NCBI GenBank assembly: GCA_016186175.1
Contig: JACPMB010000009.1
Coordinates: 89,973 to 153,972, forward strand
Direction of reading: 5' to 3'
DNA: 64,000 nt
From: Candidatus Peregrinibacteria bacterium
Lineage (GTDB): Bacteria > Patescibacteriota > Gracilibacteria > Peribacterales > Peribacteraceae
In this document: positions 9,436 to 18,259 of the stretch, piece after piece
Position numbering within the stretch: position 1 is the first letter of the stretch
Layout: the number at the start of each line of letters is the position of its first letter
The notes under the pieces: model-generated
Told to the model about the DNA's origin: nothing
The model's input: only the letters and a program-made list of their open reading frames with translations
Database searches by the model: none
Made by a program: the position numbers and the translations under genes

Positions 9436-9541
9436 GCCTATCAAGAGAAGCGTCAATGGGAACTGGCCCGCTCGAGACGCTCCCCAACCTCCGGGAAACC
9501 GGAAAGGTGGGACCTCCAGCCCCAGACCGGGGAGAGATAGC
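9436..9541 (+). ncRNA. SAM-I (S-box) riboswitch aptamer
   Basis: CTATCAAGAGAAGCGTCaatGGGAactGGCCCgctcgaGACGCtCCCCAACC...GGTGGGACCTCCAGCCCCAGACCGGGGAGAGATAG: P1 CTATC/GATAG, P2 GCGTC/GACGC, P4 CCCC/GGGG; directly upstream of metK. Confidence 0.88.
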
Positions 9542-9551
9542 ACTCACGCAG

Positions 9552-9581
9552 CTCTTCCCCGACGCGGGAAGAGATTTTTTT
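9552..9581 (+). terminator. Rho-independent terminator (riboswitch expression platform)
   Basis: CTCTTCCC-cgacgc-GGGAAGAG followed by ATTTTTTT. Confidence 0.88.
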
Positions 9582-9591
9582 ATCACCGTCA

Positions 9592-9648
9592 ACTTTCCAC
9601 TTTCAACTTTCAACTTTCAACTTTCAACTTTCAACTTTCCACTTTCCA
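9592..9648 (+). repeat. Heptanucleotide tandem repeat ACTTTC(A/C) in the metK 5' UTR
   Basis: About eight consecutive 7-mers between the terminator and the metK ATG. Confidence 0.92.
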
Positions 9649-9655
9649 CTTTTTT

Positions 9656-10807
9656 ATGTCCCACTTTTTCACATCCGAATCCGTTACAGAAGGCCACCCG
9701 GACAAGCTATGCGACCAGATCAGCGACGCGATTCTCGATGATGCGCTGCGTCAGGACCCCGGCAGTCATGTGGCATGCGAATGTCTGGCTACGACTGGTC
9801 TTGTGGTCGTGGCCGGCGAGATGCGCACAAAAGGATATATTCCAATCGCCGAAATCGCGCGCAGGACGATCAAAGAAATCGGCTACGACGACGCCATTTA
9901 CGGATTCGATTATCATGCCTGCGCGGTCGTAGTAACAGTCGGAGAGCAGAGCGCGGATATCGCGATCGGCGTTGACGGCGATACAAACAAAGAACAGGGC
10001 GCCGGAGACCAGGGCTTGATGTTCGGATTCGCGTGTGACGAAACGCCGGAACTTATGCCTCTTCCGATTTCTCTCGCTCACGGTTTGACTAAGAAGCTCG
10101 CGGAAGTGCGGAAAAAGAACGGATTGAATTATCTTCGTCCCGACGGAAAGAGCCAGGTTACCATCCAGTATTCCGACGACGGGCGGCCCGAACGCGTCGA
10201 ATGTGTCGTGTTGAGCACGCAGCACAGGGAAGATGTTCCGCACGAGCAAATCTGCAGGGACGTCAAAAATCATGTAATAGCTCCTGTGTGCGGCAGGTAT
10301 CTCGATTCCAAAACAAAGTTCCACATAAACCCGACGGGGCGCTTCGTGATCGGCGGACCCCCGGGCGATTGCGGTCTTACTGGCAGGAAAATAATAGTGG
10401 ATACCTACGGCGGGTACAGCCGTCACGGCGGCGGGGCGTTCTCCGGCAAAGATCCGAGCAAAGTTGACCGCAGCGCGGCCTACGCCGCCCGGTGGGTCGC
10501 AAAGCACGTCGTCAAGGCCGGGCTGGCGCGCAAATGCGAAGTGCAGGTTGCTTATGCGATAGGCGTTGCCGCGCCGGTTTCAATTCATGTCGAGACGTTC
10601 GGGACCGGCAAAACCGGCGATCGCAAGCTGGAGCAGGCGATAACTAAAGTTTTCGATCTACGGCCGGCGGCGATCATACGCGATCTGGACCTGCTCAAGC
10701 CGCAATATCGCGCACTGGCGGCGTACGGGCACATGGGGCGCGAAGACCTGGGCGCGCAATGGGAGCGGACGCCGCGCGCTGACGCTTTGCTGAAGGCTGC
10801 TGCGTGA
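9656..10807 (+). CDS. metK: S-adenosylmethionine synthase
   Basis: [53 protein letters not shown]. Confidence 0.97.
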   Translation: MSHFFTSESVTEGHPDKLCDQISDAILDDALRQDPGSHVACECLATTGLVVVAGEMRTKGYIPIAEIARRTIKEIGYDDAIYGFDYHACAVVVTVGEQSADIAIGVDGDTNKEQGAGDQGLMFGFACDETPELMPLPISLAHGLTKKLAEVRKKNGLNYLRPDGKSQVTIQYSDDGRPERVECVVLSTQHREDVPHEQICRDVKNHVIAPVCGRYLDSKTKFHINPTGRFVIGGPPGDCGLTGRKIIVDTYGGYSRHGGGAFSGKDPSKVDRSAAYAARWVAKHVVKAGLARKCEVQVAYAIGVAAPVSIHVETFGTGKTGDRKLEQAITKVFDLRPAAIIRDLDLLKPQYRALAAYGHMGREDLGAQWERTPRADALLKAAA

Positions 10808-10835
10808 ATTATTTTTTCATATTTCCTTTTTCATT

Positions 10836-11231
10836 ATGAACGTCCAGCTTATAGACAGGCAGAATTACGATCAAGAGCACCCTAATTATCGGTATTCTTT
10901 TCTTGCCAAACATGCCGAGGATCCCAATTTGCGTGCTGCGCTTATCGCATTCGCGCAGGCATTATTTTGTTCAGCGCAGAACGAACAACAGGGCATGGAG
11001 CATATTGAAGCGGTGGCAAAAGGGCTAATGCATCTCAACAAAAACAGCTCCCGTGCGGAAGGCCAGGAAGCACTGGTTTCTATGGCGCTTACACAAAGCA
11101 TGCGGGAAATCCTCGACATGTCCATAGAGGCTCTGATTCAGCAAAAACTTCACAATGTCGCGACGGAACTGAAAAATATTATGGAAGCGAACGATCACAT
11201 GGCAAGAAAAGCGCGGCGGCAAACTGCATGA
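10836..11231 (+). CDS. Hypothetical protein, 131 aa
   Basis: ORF following metK, helical composition. Confidence 0.6.
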   Translation: MNVQLIDRQNYDQEHPNYRYSFLAKHAEDPNLRAALIAFAQALFCSAQNEQQGMEHIEAVAKGLMHLNKNSSRAEGQEALVSMALTQSMREILDMSIEALIQQKLHNVATELKNIMEANDHMARKARRQTA

Positions 11232-11245
11232 TATATTCGTCGCAC

Positions 11246-11644
11246 ATGAGCTTTATCGCCGAACTCGGCCCGCAGTACGCCGCGCGCGCGGCAGCAGCAG
11301 GGTTACGCCCCGAAGATGTAACCGAGCATTTCATTCTCGGCTCCGGACACGGAGGCCAGCGCCGCAACAAGCGGGCGACTGCGGTTCAGCTCCATCACCA
11401 TCCTTCCGGCGCCGCGGTCAGGTGCTTTCATATGCGTGACCAGCATCAAAACCGAGTCGCCGCGTGGATGCAGCTGCTGGAGCGCCTGGAAGACTGGAAA
11501 AAAGGCGTAGAGCAGGCGTTCAAGCGCGAAGAGCATGCGGAACGGCAGCGGACGAAGGGGAGATCGGAGGGGCTGAAGAGAGAGATGGTGAAGGGGAAGA
11601 AGAAGAGAGGGGAAATCAAAAGGCTGAGAAAGCAGCAAATATAA
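11246..11644 (+). CDS. RF-1 domain (GGQ) peptidyl-tRNA hydrolase-like / ribosome rescue factor-like protein
   Basis: EHFILGSGHGGQRRNKRATAVQLHHHPSG matches the class-I RF GGQ domain; stop-codon recognition domain absent; Lys/Arg-rich C-terminal tail. Confidence 0.75.
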   Translation: MSFIAELGPQYAARAAAAGLRPEDVTEHFILGSGHGGQRRNKRATAVQLHHHPSGAAVRCFHMRDQHQNRVAAWMQLLERLEDWKKGVEQAFKREEHAERQRTKGRSEGLKREMVKGKKKRGEIKRLRKQQI

Positions 11645-11719
11645 AAACCTCCAAAGGAATCTGCCCTTAAACACAGCGCGCCATTTTTTTTCATGTTCCC
11701 TAATGCATTTCATCCGCGG

Positions 11720-14053
11720 CTACCTTATTTCAATCTCCGTTCCCGGGTAGTAGTACTTTAAAATCTCCTCCGCGGTTCTTCCCTCCCGCGCCTGGCCGGC
11801 CGCTCCGCACCCCGACATTCCGACCCCGTGTCCGATGAGCGGCGTCCCGGCGCACCATGGGTCGTCTTTCGGCGTAAAAATTTCTGAGAACGGAAAATCT
11901 TTCCATCCGGCTTCCTGCGGCGAACGCGTTTTTCCGTCATCTGCGGAAAAGTATGGGGCGCGGATTGTCTCTCCTTTGTAAGTCAGAACTTTTCCCGCGG
12001 TATCGCGAACCGCACGCAGCCACTGCGGATTGCTCTGCTCAAAATCATGGCCGCGATATGCCTGGAATCTGGCTGGACTGTCGTCGCCGTCGTATGGCAT
12101 GCCTGGAAATTTCCGGTGAGCAGGATCGGCGTAGTAATAAGCGTAGGTTCTGGCGGCGATGGCGAACGCGCGCTGTTTTTCGTAAGATTCTGCGTCCGGT
12201 TCCTCCGAAAGTCCCGAAAGATAATCCTCCATTGGAAGGGCGTTGATCAGCGAAAGACGGCCATCAATGATGCGACATTCCACTCTTCCGCGAAATGTCC
12301 GCGTCGAATTGAAATAGCCGGTAACGCGGACAACGCCGTCAATCGCATCTGTGCGCACCGGCGATCCTTCGCACGAGAGTCCGTCCATGGGCAAGTCCGG
12401 CGTCAAAAGGATTCTGATTGCCGGATTATCTGTATTGTGAGGCGAAGAAATGCGCGATTGCCTGGCCGCTCCCGCATTCTCCGGCAGCCACATGGCGCCG
12501 TTTACTGTATTCAGCAACTGCCGCGTTCTGGCGGCCCTTCCGGACATTTCAAAAGTGTAATTCAGCGATCCGACCTTAAGAGCCGCAGTTCCGCGATTCA
12601 TCGGCAGACGCACGCGGATCCTTATTACAACTGACTGTCCCTTTTTCACGATTGGAACGGGGATGCGAAGATCTCGGGCGGGCGCAAGGGCGCCCTCTTT
12701 GTCCAGCCACACACCAAGCCCTGCGCTCCGTGTTATCCGCGCGATTCTGGTGTTGTGAGCATATGATTTTCTGGTTGCGCGGAACAATATCGGAATGGAA
12801 ATTTCCCCTCCAGGTCGCCCCTCGATTATCGTCGCCTCCAGATTTGCCAGCCCGTCTTTACCGGTCACGATGCGGCCGTACACCTGTTTCCCGTCGCTTG
12901 CGACTTCCGTCGGAGCGGAAATTTCAATTTCAGGAAAGACAACCGCGATATTCACATCGCCGGTCATAACATGTTCTCGCACCTGGTCCAGCGCGCTCCA
13001 CATGGCCAGGCCGGGGCAGTCGGTGGAGACCAGCTGCCTGTGTCCAACTATGGCAGGCAGCGCCTTTCCGTGAAATATGACATCGCGCGAAGTGTTGATG
13101 CCGTATTTCTGCGCCAGAATGTGCAGAAGCCACTGCAAACTTTTACCTTGCGCCTGCGTCGGCTGCTCCTTGTCGAAATTGCCCATCATCGCCACGCCAA
13201 TCGTTCCTACGTTGTTGCAGTACACGTGCCCGCCAACAACGGAGTCGCCGCCGGCGCGCCCTTCGTATATCCTGCCTTCATCATCAATAACGTAGTGGTA
13301 GCCGATATCCCCCCATCCTCTGCTGGCGGCATGATATTGATAAAGAGCGCGCATGCGTTCGATTCCGGGCCTCGGATCGCCGCTGATCGCCATTGCGGTA
13401 TGGTGAACAACCAGCAGACGCACTGACGGCGAATATTCCTGCGGCCAGCGCAAATCCTCTCCGGCGGCGTTCCTGGTAACAGGAGCGCTGGACGTGAATT
13501 CCGACGGGTATCTGGCGTACATTTCCTTGCAGTCGCTCTCGCGCGCGGAAAGCCGCGAGCCATTGTCGCCGTTGTCGCCGATCGCATCGGATTTGACAGT
13601 CGACCCGCCGTCGGTCTCCGGGTGGACAGCAAGCAGCGACTCATCGGCTCCCCACTCCGCGCGCGCGAATATCCGATGCTGATTCGTTCCGGTCGAGGCA
13701 ACAGCGAATCGCGCGGGAGCGACGGAAATTCGGATTGGATGCACGTCTCCGTATGAAATTTTGTTTCTGAATCGTACAGTCGTCGCGCCCGGCGGAAGCA
13801 TTACAAGATTCGATTCCCGCAGCGCCGGGTCCTGTTCGTCCTCCGCATGCAGATCCTGCCAGGAGGTCCAGTGACCGCCGTCCCGCGCGCTCACTGCCTG
13901 ATTTGGCGAATCTGCGGAAATGCGAACGCTCAGAGCGTCAATTGGAGTTGCGTATCGGTATTCTTGCGCTCTGGCCGGCGCGCCGGCGCCTGCTGCGGAC
14001 GGCAGCGTCGCCGAAATCATGCACAGAATGATCAATGTGGATCGGAAGCGCAT
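11720..14053 (-). CDS. Exported PGRP/amidase_2 and SpoIID/LytB-like fusion protein
   Basis: VVHHTA...GWGDIGYHYVIDDEGRIYEGR...VGTIGVAMMGN (PGRP); ALPMEDYLSGLSEEPDAESYEKQRAFAIAARTYAYYY...GHGVGMSGCGAAGQAREG (SpoIID). Confidence 0.85.
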   Translation of the reverse strand: MRFRSTLIILCMISATLPSAAGAGAPARAQEYRYATPIDALSVRISADSPNQAVSARDGGHWTSWQDLHAEDEQDPALRESNLVMLPPGATTVRFRNKISYGDVHPIRISVAPARFAVASTGTNQHRIFARAEWGADESLLAVHPETDGGSTVKSDAIGDNGDNGSRLSARESDCKEMYARYPSEFTSSAPVTRNAAGEDLRWPQEYSPSVRLLVVHHTAMAISGDPRPGIERMRALYQYHAASRGWGDIGYHYVIDDEGRIYEGRAGGDSVVGGHVYCNNVGTIGVAMMGNFDKEQPTQAQGKSLQWLLHILAQKYGINTSRDVIFHGKALPAIVGHRQLVSTDCPGLAMWSALDQVREHVMTGDVNIAVVFPEIEISAPTEVASDGKQVYGRIVTGKDGLANLEATIIEGRPGGEISIPILFRATRKSYAHNTRIARITRSAGLGVWLDKEGALAPARDLRIPVPIVKKGQSVVIRIRVRLPMNRGTAALKVGSLNYTFEMSGRAARTRQLLNTVNGAMWLPENAGAARQSRISSPHNTDNPAIRILLTPDLPMDGLSCEGSPVRTDAIDGVVRVTGYFNSTRTFRGRVECRIIDGRLSLINALPMEDYLSGLSEEPDAESYEKQRAFAIAARTYAYYYADPAHRKFPGMPYDGDDSPARFQAYRGHDFEQSNPQWLRAVRDTAGKVLTYKGETIRAPYFSADDGKTRSPQEAGWKDFPFSEIFTPKDDPWCAGTPLIGHGVGMSGCGAAGQAREGRTAEEILKYYYPGTEIEIR

Positions 14054-14177
14054 GAACGGGAGTATAGTGGAGTCAGACGGAAGAAACGCGGCGAATACGG
14101 GAACGGCAAACAGAGTTTCGCCGAAGAGGAACGTCTTTTTGTTGACAGCGGCGCAATGTCTGCAAAGATCATGCACT

Positions 14178-15383
14178 ATGGAATGTGCGCAATATAACGG
14201 AATATCCAACAACAAATGTCGGTCGCCACGAGTATGTTCCGCAACGAGCGCAAAAATCGCGTTTGCCATATGCGGCATCATGGCTGCAGCCGGCGCAGTT
14301 CCTTTTTCGCAGGCTCAGGAAGCTGCCGTAAAAAAAGACGCCGGCGCGGAGACAAAAAAAATCGGAGAAGAACTCCTCGGTCGTCTCGTAGCAGGACTCT
14401 ACAATGCGTTCGTCAAAGAAGGGAACGCGGACGCGGCGTTCTCCGCTCTCGAGCGCCGCGGAGTTGACGGCATTCGCGCGCTGCTGATATATTGTTCCGA
14501 TGCCACCGGATACAATTTCCGCACGCGCGCCGAACAATGGATCGCAGCCCGCGCGAGAGCAGATTCCGCGGTGCTCCAATTCCTCGTTGACAGTTTGTAT
14601 TCGGAATATCTTGGAGATCACGCGGCGCGCATTCTGCCCCATGCGGGAGCCGGAGTCGCGGAACACGTGTTAAGCGCGATGAGCGGCGTCCTTGATCCGG
14701 GCCGCAACGGCGCGACCATGAACACAGCTGGAAAAAAACGCGCTGTTGATCGCGCGAAACATGTTCTCTGCCTTCTTCCGTCCGAGTACGTCGTAAATAT
14801 TGTCTCGCAGAAGTTTCAGCGCGAACCAACCGGTTTGCACGAATTCAAAGAACCGACGACATTCGGAATCAATATGGCGTACGTTCTCTGCACGCGATCC
14901 GAAGGAATAGAGGAATTAGCGGGAATAGTGAGAAGACAACCAACGGAAAGAATCGGACGCAGCATATTGCGCGGCATGAAGCTCGTCCTGGATGAAGCCG
15001 GTGACAATCTTTTGGGTGACAACCAGAACGGCAACGCGGTGGAAAAATGCTGGCGCGGACTCTTCGCCGCGTTCAGCGCCGCGCCGGGGTGGAGGGATTC
15101 AGTGGAGCCTCTCGAAAAGAAATTTGAACAAATCTCCAAATGCCGTCGCGAGCGGATGGAAGAATCGCGCAAGAAGCAACCGGAAAAGAAAAGCAGCTAT
15201 TCGCCTCCGATGTCGCCCAGCAATTTCGAGTATGCCGCGATCATGGAATCCGCGGAAAACACACGCTCCGCTGTTATGCGCCCGTTTTCCGACAGACGAG
15301 CGCGCAAAGGTCCGTCCATTGAACGTAAAATGGCTTCCCTAAGGGCTCGTTCCGAATTTGCGCGGCAAAGAATTGCATCATGA
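14178..15383 (+). CDS. Hypothetical exported protein
   Basis: Signal-like segment SAKIAFAICGIMAAAGAVPFSQAQ; 3' end overlaps the convergent glycosyltransferase gene. Confidence 0.6.
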   Translation: MECAQYNGISNNKCRSPRVCSATSAKIAFAICGIMAAAGAVPFSQAQEAAVKKDAGAETKKIGEELLGRLVAGLYNAFVKEGNADAAFSALERRGVDGIRALLIYCSDATGYNFRTRAEQWIAARARADSAVLQFLVDSLYSEYLGDHAARILPHAGAGVAEHVLSAMSGVLDPGRNGATMNTAGKKRAVDRAKHVLCLLPSEYVVNIVSQKFQREPTGLHEFKEPTTFGINMAYVLCTRSEGIEELAGIVRRQPTERIGRSILRGMKLVLDEAGDNLLGDNQNGNAVEKCWRGLFAAFSAAPGWRDSVEPLEKKFEQISKCRRERMEESRKKQPEKKSSYSPPMSPSNFEYAAIMESAENTRSAVMRPFSDRRARKGPSIERKMASLRARSEFARQRIAS

Positions 15384-16378
15384 CCGTCCCGCAGGTATCC
15401 GGCGATTCCGCACTGATCCGTAACGATCACCGGCGTTCCCGACGCCATCGCTTCAGCGACGACGAGTCCGAAAGGATCGTTGTCCCGGGATGGCAGGACC
15501 AAAACGTCAATTGACCGGTAGAACGCGGCAATATCGTAAATATGCGGAATAATCCGTATGCGGCCGATGCTCTGCATCTCAAAATCGTTAATCTGCCAGA
15601 TCAATTTTCGCAAATATCCTTCATCAGGTCCTTTCCCCGCAATCGTGAGATCGGCCTCCGGCAAGCCGCCGACTGCCTGAATCAGCATGTCAACCCCTTT
15701 CTCCGCGCTTAAGCGCGCGACGCAGCCAAGCATCATCCCGCCCGTCCGGCCGTTCGGTCGATTGGGCAGGCAGTCCCCTCCCACACGTCTCGTTCCTGGC
15801 GAAGCCGATGTACTCGGAGGGGGAGATGGGGAGAATCGTTCCAGACCGATTCCATTTGGAATCGCCGTTATCTTTTCCGGCTTCCATCCCAATTCAAGAT
15901 ATATCTTCCTGCTGAGCTCGGACACGCACACCGTCATCACGTGTTCACTGAGCTTCCGGAGCATTGGCAGCCACGGATTCTTCCTCAGCCAATTTCCCAC
16001 CCGGTCGTGCTCCATCCAAATAACTTTAATTCCTTTCTTCACCGCCGTTTCCGTAAGCAGCAGTTTCTCGCTCATACTGAGCATGAAGACCGCGTCCGGT
16101 TCGCCGAATTCGTTGAGCGCCGCCTCAAGCCTCCGCCGCATCTTCTGTTTCCTCCAGAAGAAGCCGATCGCCGTCCACTTGGAGACCGGCGGCGGGCCGA
16201 TTTCAAGACTGGCATTGGGCAGCTGCGCCCGATCCGCTTCCCCAATCAACACCGGGCAGCTCCCCAAAAACGCGACGGAATGACCCAGTCCGCTCAGACC
16301 CTTCATGAGCGACATCGTCTGTCGTTCCGCTCCTCCCAAGGCGCTTTCCAGTGGGAATCGGGTAAATAGAATACGCAT
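15197..16378 (-). CDS. Glycosyltransferase family 4 (GT-B)
   Basis: MRILFTRFPLESALGGAERQTMSL; LGCVARLSAEKGVDMLIQA; VLPSRDNDPFGLVVAEAMASGTPVI. Confidence 0.9.
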   Translation of the reverse strand: MRILFTRFPLESALGGAERQTMSLMKGLSGLGHSVAFLGSCPVLIGEADRAQLPNASLEIGPPPVSKWTAIGFFWRKQKMRRRLEAALNEFGEPDAVFMLSMSEKLLLTETAVKKGIKVIWMEHDRVGNWLRKNPWLPMLRKLSEHVMTVCVSELSRKIYLELGWKPEKITAIPNGIGLERFSPSPPPSTSASPGTRRVGGDCLPNRPNGRTGGMMLGCVARLSAEKGVDMLIQAVGGLPEADLTIAGKGPDEGYLRKLIWQINDFEMQSIGRIRIIPHIYDIAAFYRSIDVLVLPSRDNDPFGLVVAEAMASGTPVIVTDQCGIAGYLRDGHDAILCRANSERALREAILRSMDGPLRARLSENGRITAERVFSADSMIAAYSKLLGDIGGE

Positions 16379-16410
16379 TATTTTTCGGGAGAATTTTGCA
16401 TTATGACCAT

Positions 16411-17712
16411 TCATCCTGAAGTGATTTTCTCCTGCCCCCCCATGTATGGCCGCAGCGCCGCCGGAATCGTCACGCTTCCATCCTGATTCTGATAAATCTC
16501 GAGTATGGGAATCAGAATCCTCGGGCTCGCAATGCATGTGTTATTGAGCGTGTGGACGAAGTGTTTTTTTCCGTTTTCATCCTCATACTTGATGTTTAAG
16601 CGGCGCGATTGAAAATCATAGAACGTCGAGCAGCTGTGCGTTTCCCCGTAGGCATTCCTGGACGGCATCCACGTCTCTATGTCGTTCTTGCAGACCTGTC
16701 CGCGTCCCATGTCGCCTGTGCATACGTCCACGACGCGGTACGGGAGCTTAAGCGCCTGCACGATCTCCTCGGCGTTGGCCAGAATCTCCTCGTGCATTTT
16801 CGCGCTCGCCGCCGGATCGTTTTCGCACAAGATCACCTGTTCCACTTTCTGGAATTGGTGGATGCGATAAAGGCCTTTAGTGTCCTTGCCGTACGTGCCG
16901 GCTTCGCGTCGGAAACAGGGTGATATGCCGCAATAACGCTTCGGCAAACCCCCGCGTTTAAGAACTTCATCTTTGTGGTAGCTCGTTACGGAAACCTCCG
17001 ATGTTCCTATCAGATACGCTCCGTCCCCGTCCAAAGGCCCGTCCTTCTCGTGCTGCACGCCCACCGAATACGCCTGCTCTTCTCCGCCGGGGAAGTAGCT
17101 CGTGCCCATCATCGCGTCGTAATGAACCAGCAAAGGCGGAATAAACGGCGTGTAACCCTTTTTAATCAGGCGGTCCAGCGTGAACATCAAAATGGCGAAC
17201 TCAAGACGGACGCCGTCGCCTTTCAGGAAATACGTTCGGGCTCCGGCTATCTTGACTCCGCGGGGAATATCAATGATGTCGAGCAGCTCGCCGAGCGTCA
17301 CGTGATCCAGAGCGTCGAAGTTGAATTTCGGAAGCTCTCCCCATCTCCGGACTTCCTTGTTATCAGCATCGTCCTTCCCGATCGGAACATGCGGAAGCGG
17401 GATGCTCGGGAGCAGAAGCTGCAGGTGGAGCCAGCGCGACTCAAGGGCGGCGAACGCTTCTTCTTTTTTTCTAAGTTCCTCCGAAAGCACTTTCATCTCT
17501 TTAATCGTCTTGTCTTTCTCGGTTCCTTTCATCTTGGGGACCTCCTTGCTCGCTGAGTTCTTCTTTCCGCGCATAGCTTCCACGTCTTTTAGAAGATTCA
17601 GCCGTTCCTCATCGAGCTTCAGGAACGCATTCACGTCTACGTCAATGCGCTTCTTTTTTGCGGCGTCCTGATAAGCGGAAGGACGAGCGCGAAGATCGCC
17701 AAGATCAATCAT
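16411..17712 (-). CDS. serS: Seryl-tRNA synthetase
   Basis: Class II aaRS motifs: SVTSYHKDEVL, ISPCFRREAGTYGKDTKGLYRIHQFQKVEQ, NNTCIASPRILIPILE; probable start MIDLGDLRARPSAYQDA. Confidence 0.96.
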   Translation of the reverse strand: MIDLGDLRARPSAYQDAAKKKRIDVDVNAFLKLDEERLNLLKDVEAMRGKKNSASKEVPKMKGTEKDKTIKEMKVLSEELRKKEEAFAALESRWLHLQLLLPSIPLPHVPIGKDDADNKEVRRWGELPKFNFDALDHVTLGELLDIIDIPRGVKIAGARTYFLKGDGVRLEFAILMFTLDRLIKKGYTPFIPPLLVHYDAMMGTSYFPGGEEQAYSVGVQHEKDGPLDGDGAYLIGTSEVSVTSYHKDEVLKRGGLPKRYCGISPCFRREAGTYGKDTKGLYRIHQFQKVEQVILCENDPAASAKMHEEILANAEEIVQALKLPYRVVDVCTGDMGRGQVCKNDIETWMPSRNAYGETHSCSTFYDFQSRRLNIKYEDENGKKHFVHTLNNTCIASPRILIPILEIYQNQDGSVTIPAALRPYMGGQEKITSG

Positions 17713-17738
17713 GCTTTCATGGTAGCGCAAAACCGGCG

Positions 17739-18188
17739 CTATTCCATGCCCTGCCTTTTCAGTCCCTTCTGCACTGATCTAACATTTTCCAGAATATTCT
17801 GGATGTTTTCCTTATCCCTTCCTTTTTTGGGATTCAGCAAAGCCAGGGCGGACTGCCATGCCTGCAGCGCCTCGAGCGGCTGATTGTTGCGCGCGTACGC
17901 CGCTCCCAAATCCATCCACCCCTCCGCATCGTCGGTCCCGTGCTCAAGCGCTTTGCGATAGTAAACGATCGCCCCCGCCGGCTCGCCGCCGAGCGTGCAG
18001 TTGTGCGCTATTTGCAGACAAAACGCCACGTAATTATTGACGAAATGCGGCTCGTCCGGAACAAGCTCCATGGCTTCGCGCAACAGCCTCTCCCCTTCCG
18101 CGTAATGCGTTTCATCGGTGACGCGCATCGCTTCCTCCGTGAGTTCCACTGCGCGAGCGTAGCCGTCGTCGGAAGTGCCAGGCGACAT
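17739..18188 (-). CDS. TPR-repeat protein
   Basis: AIVYYRKALEHGTDDAEGWMDLGAAYARNNQPLEALQAWQSAL. Confidence 0.75.
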   Translation of the reverse strand: MSPGTSDDGYARAVELTEEAMRVTDETHYAEGERLLREAMELVPDEPHFVNNYVAFCLQIAHNCTLGGEPAGAIVYYRKALEHGTDDAEGWMDLGAAYARNNQPLEALQAWQSALALLNPKKGRDKENIQNILENVRSVQKGLKRQGME

Positions 18189-18221
18189 AGTTCGGCTGGT
18201 TCACCGCCAGTCCGGCGATCA

Positions 18222-18250
18222 TTGAACCATACCGCGGGCAGAGGTACAAT
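18222..18250 (+). promoter_or_regulatory. Putative uvrB promoter, near-leaderless
   Basis: TTGAAC - 17 bp - TACAAT, then 9 nt to ATG at 18260. Confidence 0.55.
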
Positions 18251-18259
18251 CAGGGTTCG

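Noticed and set aside
9592-9648. Heptamer array considered as CRISPR or iteron
   Set aside because: Contiguous 7-mers without spacers, located in a 5' UTR.
9707-10507. 266-aa minus-strand ORF
   Set aside because: Lies entirely antisense to metK.
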